Below are positions 57,204-64,000 of a stretch of DNA of 64,000 bases, piece after piece. Positions within the stretch are counted from its first letter, which is position 1, and each line of letters begins with the position of its first letter. Below the pieces are notes generated by a model. The model was not told the DNA's origin, ran no database searches, and worked only from the letters and a program-made list of their open reading frames with translations. A program made the translations under genes and the position numbers. This DNA is from UMGS1002 sp050946195. GTDB lineage: Bacteria; Bacillota; Clostridia; Oscillospirales; CAG-272. Location of the stretch: NCBI GenBank assembly GCA_050946195.1, contig JBMNUI010000002.1, forward strand, positions 4,533 to 68,532, read 5' to 3'.

Positions 57204-59153
57204 TCAAAGTCTTATTTTCCCGCTGTACTCAAGCAGCTTGATAAACAGTCCGCCTATAACCGAGCGGTGGCGGAAACTTTTCTCGATAATCTCACCGCTG
57301 CCGTAGCTGTCGGGCACTCCCCTTCTGCTGTTGTAGGTCTTGTGCAGCCCGGTATGCGCCCAGTACCAGTCTGTCATGGGCACACGGGAGGGGGTGTAGT
57401 TATACATATTCCAGAGCGGGGCAATAAACTCCTCAAAGGTCGCGCGGTCATAGGCCAGCGTGGCGGTCCAGACCAGCCAGTCGGCCTTTGTGTAAGCCTG
57501 GCGGTTGTCGAGCGGCAGGCCGTATGGCAGGGTTTTTGCGCGATAGGAGTCAACCTCCGACCGGTAGAATTCGAGGGGCATTATGTTTGTACCGAAGAGC
57601 TTATCCCAGACAATGTTGTACTTCATCGAAAAGCTGCCCGGTTTGTCAAAGGCGAGGCGGTAGCTGCCGTCGCCGTTTGCGGCGCGCTCAAGCCAGCTTT
57701 TTGCCATGTCGCGCGCAATCCTGTCGTAATATTTTGCGTCCTCTTCCCGCCCGCTCATGCGGCAGAGAATCGCCATGCTCTCAACGCCCATGATTGCCTT
57801 GAGCGACAGGTTGCAGTTGTGCGCCAGATGGCCGGCAAAATCGTCTGTGCAGAGCTGGTTTGCGGGGTCGTACCCGTTGTCAATCAGATACCTCACCCAT
57901 TTTTCAAGCACATCCATGTGCGAGGCGGCAAAGGAGACGTCCCGCAAGGCAATTGCAACCGCGGCCTCCATTATGAGCATATTGCCGCACTCCTCGACCG
58001 GCATCTGCTTTTCAAGCTTGTTGCCGCCGTATACCTGCCCGTTGACCTTGGGATAGCGGCCGGCATCATGCGGCGCAAAATCATAGGGCCACTCGGGCGA
58101 GGAGGCGCAACGGTAAATCGGGCGCATCATGCCGCGTACCAGCTCGGGATTGTAGAGCAGGAAAATCGGAATTGAGGGATAGCTGACGTCGACGGTGGCG
58201 GCACAGCCGTTTGAGTAGCACTCCTTTGAAATAAAGAGCACTTCTCCGTCCTCGCCGGCCACAAGCTTGTGTGCGCCGACCGCCTGCCTAAAGGCAAGCA
58301 AAAGCAGCTCGGCATATTTTTCGCCCCCGGCGCGGACCGCATCAAGGAAGAGCCGTTCGGAGAAGGCGCAGCAGCGGGCGTAAACCGTCCTGTACTCGGC
58401 GTGTGCGGCCTCAATAGCCTCTCGGATTGTCATGCCCGACCGGCACCACCAGGCGGGCAGCTGCCGGCCGAAGTATTCGATGCTGCGAATATCGTCATAC
58501 GCAAAGCTGAAAAGCGCGGGGGTGTCGAGCGGCACCTCGGAATAAATATAGGTGATTCCGTCCCGCACCTCGCTGCCGGCATTGGCACCCTCGGCGCTCA
58601 GATATACATATCCCCAGTCGATGCGTATGTCATCGCCGTCGTGTCCGAGCACATTCTGGACCGAATTGCCCATCTTCATTGAGACAATGTTGCCGAGGCG
58701 GAGGCGCTCAACCGTGACGGGTGACTGCCCTGCATGGTCAAGGCAAAGCTGCTCCGAGACCATAATGCGTGCGCTGACCTCATGCTTGGCACCGTCGCTC
58801 GACTCTGCCACAAGCTCAAGGTATGTAACCGGCCGGCTCATCAGGTCGAAGTCGTCAAGCAGCAGCGGTGAGGTAAAGACTGCGCGAAGGACAATCCCCG
58901 CACCCTCAAAGGTGTAATAAGTCGAGAGCGCGCCGACGTCAAGCGCGGTCTGGGTGAGCGCCGGACAGCGGCAGGAAGACTCGCTGCCCATGAAGCGGTA
59001 GGAAACACCGTCAACCGTAACAATGCCGAGTATAGAGTATGGGCGTCCGGTCCAGTGGACGGTGTCGCGGTCATAGAGCCGGTCGGCGTCCGACCAGACA
59101 GAAAAATACGGGTCAACATTGAGAAGCGGAACTGCAGGGGGTCGCAACAACAT
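57204..59153 (-). CDS. Glutaminase-A-like (DUF5127/DUF4965/DUF1793) family protein
   Basis: A 649-residue protein resembling the GtaA-type glutaminase/DUF4965 family. It opens LLRPPAVPLLNVDPYFSVWS, then VHWTGRPYSILGIVTVDG, has a beta-sandwich N-half (to about 280), and an (alpha/alpha)-barrel C-half with YPSIPIFLLYNPELVRGMMR, HLAHNCNLSLKAIMGVESMA and FSMKYNIVWDKLFG. This fold is related to glycoside hydrolases; catalytic activity for bacterial members is poorly defined. No signal peptide is seen. ATG 59153 is preferred since GGAGG lies 7 nt upstream. It is likely co-transcribed with the DUF975 gene 44 bp upstream. Confidence 0.8.
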   Translation of the reverse strand: MLLRPPAVPLLNVDPYFSVWSDADRLYDRDTVHWTGRPYSILGIVTVDGVSYRFMGSESSCRCPALTQTALDVGALSTYYTFEGAGIVLRAVFTSPLLLDDFDLMSRPVTYLELVAESSDGAKHEVSARIMVSEQLCLDHAGQSPVTVERLRLGNIVSMKMGNSVQNVLGHDGDDIRIDWGYVYLSAEGANAGSEVRDGITYIYSEVPLDTPALFSFAYDDIRSIEYFGRQLPAWWCRSGMTIREAIEAAHAEYRTVYARCCAFSERLFLDAVRAGGEKYAELLLLAFRQAVGAHKLVAGEDGEVLFISKECYSNGCAATVDVSYPSIPIFLLYNPELVRGMMRPIYRCASSPEWPYDFAPHDAGRYPKVNGQVYGGNKLEKQMPVEECGNMLIMEAAVAIALRDVSFAASHMDVLEKWVRYLIDNGYDPANQLCTDDFAGHLAHNCNLSLKAIMGVESMAILCRMSGREEDAKYYDRIARDMAKSWLERAANGDGSYRLAFDKPGSFSMKYNIVWDKLFGTNIMPLEFYRSEVDSYRAKTLPYGLPLDNRQAYTKADWLVWTATLAYDRATFEEFIAPLWNMYNYTPSRVPMTDWYWAHTGLHKTYNSRRGVPDSYGSGEIIEKSFRHRSVIGGLFIKLLEYSGKIRL

Positions 59154-59197
59154 TTCAAACCTCCGGTATTTTAATAATAACGCTGCCCGCGGCAATA

Positions 59198-59818
59198 TTA
59201 AACACTTTCAGCAGTGCTCTCGGAAGATAATTTGGCATAGGTTTCGGGAACTTCGTATTTTATTGATTCATAAAAGGCGGTTTCGGCAGCCTTCATATAA
59301 GGGTCTACATAGCAGACATAAAGGATGCCGAATGTGAATGCAGAGAGGATTAACCAGCCGATAAAGCTAAGGTGCAGGCAGAACAGTTTGCCTTTTTTGC
59401 CGTACATGAGTTTTTTGCTGGCGTCAAGAGCTGCTTTGCCGTCCATTTCGGGGTTGTCGGCAAGGATGTAGGGTGCCATTGCATAAGAATACGAAGCGAC
59501 AATGCCGGGGATGACGAAAAGTAGAGACCAGAGTAAAACAAAAATATTGTAAAGAAGACCCATTATAAGATGGTTTCCGAAATTGCTGTCGAATGTGCGG
59601 AACATGTCGTTGAATTCGATCTTGTTGCGGCGAAACATCCCGATAAAGGCAATGGACACTCCGACCGTAATCGGACCCCATAAAATCAGTATGCCGATAA
59701 AAAATGAGGAAGCGGCGCCAAGAATTATTGTGCTTACAAGCAACACGAGGATCGACATGCCCTGGTTTCCGACCAGCTTATCTTTGGCCTCTCTGCGGTA
59801 TTCGCTTGCGGTCTTCAT
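59198..59818 (-). CDS. DUF975-family integral membrane protein
   Basis: A 206-residue membrane protein with five to six helices (about 22-47, 49-62, 82-108, 110-128 and 147-172). The N-terminal MKTASEYRREAKDKLVGNQG and central PGIVASYSYAMAPYILADNP are hallmarks of DUF975. The function of the family is unknown. SD AGGAGGG gives a secure start at 59818. It precedes the DUF4965-type gene in the same orientation. Confidence 0.85.
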   Translation of the reverse strand: MKTASEYRREAKDKLVGNQGMSILVLLVSTIILGAASSFFIGILILWGPITVGVSIAFIGMFRRNKIEFNDMFRTFDSNFGNHLIMGLLYNIFVLLWSLLFVIPGIVASYSYAMAPYILADNPEMDGKAALDASKKLMYGKKGKLFCLHLSFIGWLILSAFTFGILYVCYVDPYMKAAETAFYESIKYEVPETYAKLSSESTAESV

Positions 59819-59960
59819 AAAAAAGCCCTCCTAAATTATAAGTTTTAAGCAGCTCTTATACGTCGCGGGTGAGTAATAATTGGATCTCGCTTTTGCGGTA
59901 TACCGGTTGCCGGCTTTGGATTAACACACCTCTGCTGAGACCGGTATATTTCCACAGGAA

Positions 59961-60650
59961 TCAGTACACCTCCGGAGCCGAGAACGTCGAGAGGAAATTG
60001 TCGATGAATTGAAGCACGTCGGGCAGAAGTTTAAAAGCCAAAACCACCAAAACAAATGACAGTACCAGCACCGCAAAAAACGACAGCCAGTTGGTTCCCT
60101 TCTTTTCAAATTTTATGTCTGCCATATACTTAAGTTGCTCGGGGATATAAAAATGCGCGGTGTCGGGGTTGATTTTGTATTCGGTCTCGCGGAATTTTGG
60201 CTTTTTTCCTTTTTTATCGCCGCCTGCAGCCTCATATTCGGCGCGCCGTTTCTCAAGGGCGCTTAAATACTCGACTTCCTCGACACAGCGAACCACTCTG
60301 CGGAGGGTAACCCCGTGCCTGAGACTGCCGCGCACTGCCGGATCTTTTTGGTAGCCTAGCTCGGAGAGGGTTTTGGCGCTTTCTGCAGAAAAGCACTCAT
60401 TTGATATGAGGGCACGCACGAAATCGCCGAGCACCCTTTTATTAAAAATCGAAATCAGGGCGGCGATATTCGCGCCGATAAAAAGACCGAAAACAAGTAA
60501 CCGAAAGGATGCCGCAGCCCTCGCATCAAAAGTGATATGCTCATATTCTCTGAGCTCGATTGAAAAAAGCTCTTCTTTCATAAGCTCAAACAGCAGCCTG
60601 AAAAACGATATGCCCTCATCGTCGGCGGTCAATGGAAAAAACCGAAGCAT
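59961..60650 (-). CDS. Hypothetical membrane protein, two helices
   Basis: A 229-residue protein of unknown family. A cytoplasmic N-terminus (FFRLLFELMKEELFSIELRE) is followed by one helix at about 48-68 (SFRLLVFGLFIGANIAALIS), a central soluble region with charged helix EEVEYLSALEKRRAEYEAAG, and a C-terminal helix at about 187-207 (WLSFFAVLVLSFVLVVLAFK). SD GGAAAGGAGG is strong. It lies 36 bp downstream of serS and is probably part of that transcript. Confidence 0.65.
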   Translation of the reverse strand: MLRFFPLTADDEGISFFRLLFELMKEELFSIELREYEHITFDARAAASFRLLVFGLFIGANIAALISIFNKRVLGDFVRALISNECFSAESAKTLSELGYQKDPAVRGSLRHGVTLRRVVRCVEEVEYLSALEKRRAEYEAAGGDKKGKKPKFRETEYKINPDTAHFYIPEQLKYMADIKFEKKGTNWLSFFAVLVLSFVLVVLAFKLLPDVLQFIDNFLSTFSAPEVY

Positions 60651-60685
60651 AAAGCGCCTCCTTTCCGACTCTACTGTGAGTAGAG

Positions 60686-61963
60686 TTACTTAATTACATC
60701 AAATCCGAGGTAATTCTGAAGCACCTCCGGAACCCTGACGCTTCCGTCGGCATTCTGGTTCTGCTCTACAATGGCGGGGAGAATACGGCTGGTTGCCAGC
60801 CCTGAGCCGTTCAGAGTGTGGACATAATCGATTTTGCCGTTTTCACGCCGCATGCGCATCATACCCCGCCGCGCCTGGTAGTCGCGCGCATTCGAGACCG
60901 AGCTGACCTCGATATATCCGTTCATTGACGGGATATAGATTTCTATATCATATGTGCGCGCCATCGAAGCACTGCAGTCTCCGGCAGCAAGCTTGACCGT
61001 GCGGAAATGGAACCCAAGAAGCTTGACGAGGGCCTCGGCGTTTGAGACCAGTTCTTCAAAGGCTCGGTCGCTGTCCTCAGGGAGGGTGTACTGAACCATC
61101 TCAACCTTGTTGAATTGATGCCCGCGTATCATTCCCCGCTCGGCAGCCCGGTAGGAGCCGGCCTCGCGGCGGAAGCAGGGCGTGTAGCTTATATATTTTT
61201 TCGGCAGTTCGGACTCGGGGATTATTTCGTCGTAATGGAGCGTGACAAGTGCGGTTTCGGCAGTCGGCAGCATGAAACGCCGGCGCTCTTCGCCGTCCGA
61301 CTCAATCCAATAAACTTCGTTCTGAAATTTCGGAAACTGCCCTGCTGTAAGGCCGCATTCATAACCCAGCATGTGAGGCACGAGGACAAGCTCATATCCG
61401 TTTTTCAAATGCGTGTCGATAAAGAAGTTCAGAAGCGCCCACTCAAGCCGGGCACCCAGTCCGCAATAAATCCAAAAGCCGCTTCCCGAGAGCTTGGCGC
61501 CACGCTTGTAATCGATAAGCCCAAGTTCGGTGCAGAGATCGACATGATTTTTAGGCTCAAAGTCGAATTTTGGCGGCTCGCCGAAGTAGCGCAGCGGCTG
61601 GTTGTTTTCCTTGCCGCCCGGCAAAAGGTCGGTATCCGGGAGGTTAGGCAGAACTAACATGCTGGAGTTAAAAAGTTCCTCGACGTCGCGGAGCTTTTCC
61701 TCGTTTTCTTTTATTGAGTCGGACAGCTCCTTCATTTTCTTGAGTACCGGGGAAATATCAATGCCTTCTTTTTTGTATTGCGGGATTAGCTTTGTCACAC
61801 GGTTTTGCTCGGCCTTGAGGGCATCGGTCTCGCTTATAAGAGCACGGCGCTCGCGGTCAAGACTCAGGATATTTTCAATATCTGCTGCGGCATCATAGCC
61901 TTTTGCTGCAAGTCTTTTTACAACTTCCTCGGGGTTTTCTCTGATGTACTTGATATCAATCAT
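60686..61963 (-). CDS. serS: Seryl-tRNA synthetase
   Basis: A class II synthetase charging tRNA-Ser. The 425 residues start with the N-terminal coiled-coil arm (IKYIRENPEEVVKRLAAKG to about 100) that contacts the long variable arm of tRNA-Ser. The catalytic core follows with motif 2 YTPCFRREAGSYRAAERGMIRGHQFNKVEM (given as YTPCFRREAG and RGHQFNKVEM) and motif 3 NGSGLATSRILPAIVEQNQ near the end. ATG 61963 is taken from the family N-terminus. It lies 23 bp after parB on the same strand; an 8-bp hairpin follows at 60666-60684. Confidence 0.97.
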   Translation of the reverse strand: MIDIKYIRENPEEVVKRLAAKGYDAAADIENILSLDRERRALISETDALKAEQNRVTKLIPQYKKEGIDISPVLKKMKELSDSIKENEEKLRDVEELFNSSMLVLPNLPDTDLLPGGKENNQPLRYFGEPPKFDFEPKNHVDLCTELGLIDYKRGAKLSGSGFWIYCGLGARLEWALLNFFIDTHLKNGYELVLVPHMLGYECGLTAGQFPKFQNEVYWIESDGEERRRFMLPTAETALVTLHYDEIIPESELPKKYISYTPCFRREAGSYRAAERGMIRGHQFNKVEMVQYTLPEDSDRAFEELVSNAEALVKLLGFHFRTVKLAAGDCSASMARTYDIEIYIPSMNGYIEVSSVSNARDYQARRGMMRMRRENGKIDYVHTLNGSGLATSRILPAIVEQNQNADGSVRVPEVLQNYLGFDVIK

Positions 61964-61986
61964 TGTTTTGGAGCCCTTTCGATATA

Positions 61987-62907
61987 CTATAATAAGGAAA
62001 TGCTGGAAAATAGTGATTCGCCACATAAACGGGTGAGAAGCATTTCAAGATCTTCGTCGCTGTCATATGAAAGCTCGAGCACCTTTTTCTTAGGGGAGCA
62101 GGCAATTCTCACCCGGCGTCCGAGTGCCTGCATGACCCGCCGCTCAAGTTCTTTCATATAAATTTTGCGTTGATTAGCACCTTCAAGTAACAGTTTTTCG
62201 TCCTCGTCGCCCTCGTCAGGCGAGGACGAGCGTGCATTCATTCTTTTAATCAGCAACTCGACCTCGCGGACAGACATCTGCTTTGTTATTGTTTTTTTTG
62301 CAAGGTCGATAATGTTCTCCTTGTCATTCAGACCTAAAAGTGCGCGCGCATGCCCCGCAGATAGCTCGCCGGAACGAAGCATCTCGAGTACTTCTTCGGG
62401 AAGGTCGAGCAGCCGAAGGGTGTTGGTTATGGCCGAGCGGCTCTTCCCTACCTTGCTTGCCATCTGCTCCTGTGTCAGCCCGAACCTTTCAATAAGGTCC
62501 ATATATGCACAGGCTTCTTCAACAGGATTTAGGTCCTCGCGCTGAAGATTCTCGATAAGCGAAATCTGAGCCATCTGAAGCTCGTCGCCGGTGAGTACAA
62601 TTGCAGGGATTTCGGTGAGCCCTGCCATTCTGGCGGCTCTCCAGCGCCGCTCGCCGGCGATTATCTCATATGTTCCGGGGAAAGAAAGATTCTCATGCAC
62701 AATAATTGGTTGAAGCACACCGCAACTCGCAATAGAAGCGGCAAGCGACTCGAGCGACTCACGGTCGAAAATTTTGCGCGGCTGGTTTTTGCGCGGTTCG
62801 ATATCGGATATTTTTAGCATTATCCCGGCGCTTTTTTTGTTTTCGATGAAATTATCATCAAATAAGGAATATAAATCGCGGCCGAGACCGGATTGCTTCT
62901 TTGCCAT
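61987..62907 (-). CDS. parB: Chromosome partitioning protein ParB (Spo0J)
   Basis: ParB is a CTPase DNA clamp that loads at parS sites, spreads and recruits SMC. The 306 residues include ISDIEPRKNQPRKIFD (about 33), the CTP-binding GERRWRAARMAGL (about 79-91), IENLQREDLNPVEEA (about 113-127), and the HTH region FGLTQEQMASKVGKSRSAIT (about 135). A C-terminal dimerisation domain follows. SD AAAGGAGGT precedes ATG 62907. parA is 188 bp upstream and two parS sites lie at 63939 and 63982. Confidence 0.96.
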   Translation of the reverse strand: MAKKQSGLGRDLYSLFDDNFIENKKSAGIMLKISDIEPRKNQPRKIFDRESLESLAASIASCGVLQPIIVHENLSFPGTYEIIAGERRWRAARMAGLTEIPAIVLTGDELQMAQISLIENLQREDLNPVEEACAYMDLIERFGLTQEQMASKVGKSRSAITNTLRLLDLPEEVLEMLRSGELSAGHARALLGLNDKENIIDLAKKTITKQMSVREVELLIKRMNARSSSPDEGDEDEKLLLEGANQRKIYMKELERRVMQALGRRVRIACSPKKKVLELSYDSDEDLEMLLTRLCGESLFSSISLL

Positions 62908-63095
62908 ATCAACCTCCTTTAGCAGCCAAAGGGCAAATGAATATCATTTTGCACCGACAAAATCGGAAATTATTGTATCATTAAAGTAAGATTCTCGCGT
63001 GTAACAGGGCAACATAGTAACAACCAACAAATTTAATTATAAGTGTTCGATTTAATTAGCAAAAAAGCTTGAGGACAAATGAAACACTTCCCTGT

Positions 63096-63857
63096 TTATA
63101 TACGTGTTGCAAGCTCCTTTGCAACTTCAAGATATTCGGTCGCGCCCTTGCTGCTTTTATCATGGTAATATACGGGCATACCAAACCCGGGAGCCTCGGA
63201 TAACTTTACGTTACGAGAAATAGTTGTTTTGAAAAGCTTGTCCTTATAATGCTTGTTGAGTTCGGCTAAAACCTGCATTGAAAGGAGCAGGCGCTTGTTG
63301 TGCATGGTAACAAGTATACCGATGACAGTCAGCTTGCTGTTATAAAGATTTTTTATCCGGCTTACGGTTATCATTAGCTGTGATAGTCCTTCAAGGGCAT
63401 AGAATTCACATTGCATGGGGATAATTACGCCGTCGCTTGCAGATAAAGCGTTTATAGTAAGCATACCCAAAGAAGGTGGGCAGTCTATTATTATGTAGTC
63501 AAAGTCGTCTTTAACATTGAGAAGGGCATTTTTTAGTTCAATATGGCTGTCCTCTTCGTCAAAAAGCTGAAATTCTACGCCGGCAAGTGAAATAATTGAA
63601 GGAACAACAGATAAATTATGGTATTTTGTTTTGACAATTACGTCATGTATATCAGCGCCTCCGACAAGAAGGTCCTGGACAGAAAACCTAAGGCTCTTTT
63701 TTGATATACCGACACCGCTTGTTGAGTTGCCTTGGGGATCAAGATCGACAAGAAGCACGTTGTAGCCGAGAATTCCAAGCGAGGCGGCAACATTTACAGC
63801 GGAAGTGGTTTTTCCGACACCGCCCTTTTGGTTTGCAAACGATATTATTTTGCCCAT
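63096..63857 (-). CDS. parA: Chromosome partitioning ATPase ParA (Soj)
   Basis: A 253-residue deviant-Walker ATPase of the Soj type. FANQKGGVGKTTSAVNVAAS (residues 6-25) holds the KGGxGKT motif with signature Lys. VLLVDLDPQGNSTSG (about 35) and YIIIDCPPSLGMLTINAL (about 114) are Walker A' and B. Soj controls segregation and DnaA activity together with ParB. ATG 63857 follows GGGGGCG. A promoter (63894-63922) and two parS sites lie upstream. Confidence 0.97.
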   Translation of the reverse strand: MGKIISFANQKGGVGKTTSAVNVAASLGILGYNVLLVDLDPQGNSTSGVGISKKSLRFSVQDLLVGGADIHDVIVKTKYHNLSVVPSIISLAGVEFQLFDEEDSHIELKNALLNVKDDFDYIIIDCPPSLGMLTINALSASDGVIIPMQCEFYALEGLSQLMITVSRIKNLYNSKLTVIGILVTMHNKRLLLSMQVLAELNKHYKDKLFKTTISRNVKLSEAPGFGMPVYYHDKSSKGATEYLEVAKELATRI

Positions 63858-63893
63858 AACACGCCCCCAAAACAATACAAATACTTTATGTGT

Positions 63894-63922
63894 ATTATAC
63901 CACGTTTACATTGATTTAGCAA
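63894..63922 (-). promoter_or_regulatory. Promoter of parA
   Basis: On the minus strand TTGCTA (63917-63922), 17-bp spacer and TATAAT (63894-63899). ParB bound at the adjacent parS sites could influence it. Confidence 0.75.
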
Positions 63923-63938
63923 CAGTAAATTTAAAATA

Positions 63939-63954
63939 TGTTTCACGTGAAACA
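63939..63954. promoter_or_regulatory. parS site 1
   Basis: Perfect 16-bp palindrome TGTTTCACGTGAAACA, matching the Firmicute parS consensus. Confidence 0.97.
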
Positions 63955-63981
63955 CAGGAACAAACGTTCGAAATTGCTTAA

Positions 63982-63997
63982 TGTTTCACGTGAAACA
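63982..63997. promoter_or_regulatory. parS site 2
   Basis: A second identical TGTTTCACGTGAAACA, 43 bp (centre to centre) from the first. Confidence 0.97.
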
Positions 63998-64000
63998 TTG

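Noticed and set aside
57267..58175. 302-codon plus-strand frame across the DUF4965-type gene
   Set aside because: Antisense shadow; the minus-strand product aligns with a known family throughout.
1..64000. CRISPR arrays, rRNA operons and insertion sequences
   Set aside because: No regularly spaced repeats, no rRNA-like sequence and no transposase gene were seen; the repeats present are short hairpin elements.

Overview
The window looks like the replication-origin region of an anaerobic, fermentative Firmicute of class Clostridia, probably an Oscillospirales/Ruminococcaceae-type gut bacterium. This is inferred from gene content, not from a marker-gene comparison. Supporting signs are pyruvate:ferredoxin oxidoreductase, a formylglycine-type sulfatase next to an anaerobic (radical-SAM) sulfatase maturase, a CsaB-type pyruvyl transferase domain, RemB, ZapA, soj/spo0J-type ParAB with perfect parS sites, strong SD sequences, and many near-consensus TTGACA-17-TATAAT promoters. 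The DNA is moderately GC-rich with AT-rich intergenic regions.

Layout. 1-5.5 kb: 5'-truncated nifJ, tRNA-Gln(CTG), zapA, mscL, tRNA-Pro(TGG). 5.5-22.5 kb: carbohydrate accessory genes. These are an AraC regulator with an esterase, a GH4 glycosidase, three paralogous solute-binding lipoproteins with no permease nearby, a polysaccharide deacetylase/GDPD/CutA operon, an endonuclease/exonuclease/phosphatase-family protein, a GntR regulator, a GLUG-repeat surface protein, glutamine synthetase and a KDGal-type kinase. 22.5-29 kb: metallophosphoesterase, tmk, a small membrane protein, cysS, gtrA, and a beta-CASP RNase. 29-33.4 kb: a decayed patch with AraC and other coding fragments, a sulfatase whose maturase carries one in-frame TAG, and a truncated macro-domain gene. 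33.4-37.4 kb: tRNA-Ser(GCT), nth, a hypothetical gene, an acyl-CoA synthetase and an isolated holin pair.

37.5-49.8 kb is the origin block: dnaA, a roughly 520-bp DnaA-box-rich intergenic region (oriC candidate), dnaN, recF, remB, gyrB, a lipoprotein, a PfkB kinase, gyrA, mtlD. 49.8-57.2 kb: a C26 amidotransferase with an ECF S-component, araB, a membrane-anchored hypothetical protein and a GT4-CsaB fusion. It also holds two copies of a two-hairpin dispersed element with compensatory base changes and one separate multi-stem palindromic element. 57.2-64 kb, all on the minus strand: a DUF4965-type enzyme, a DUF975 membrane protein, a hypothetical membrane protein, serS, parB, parA, and two perfect parS sites at the right edge.

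How it fits together: the core replication and segregation machinery (dnaA/dnaN/recF/gyrAB, oriC, parABS) is interleaved with sugar and polysaccharide scavenging genes. The classical rpmH-rnpA-yidC neighbours of dnaA are absent. The features most worth follow-up are the structured dispersed elements, the amber-interrupted sulfatase maturase, the GyrA quinolone-pocket residues, the GT4-CsaB fusion and the oriC architecture.
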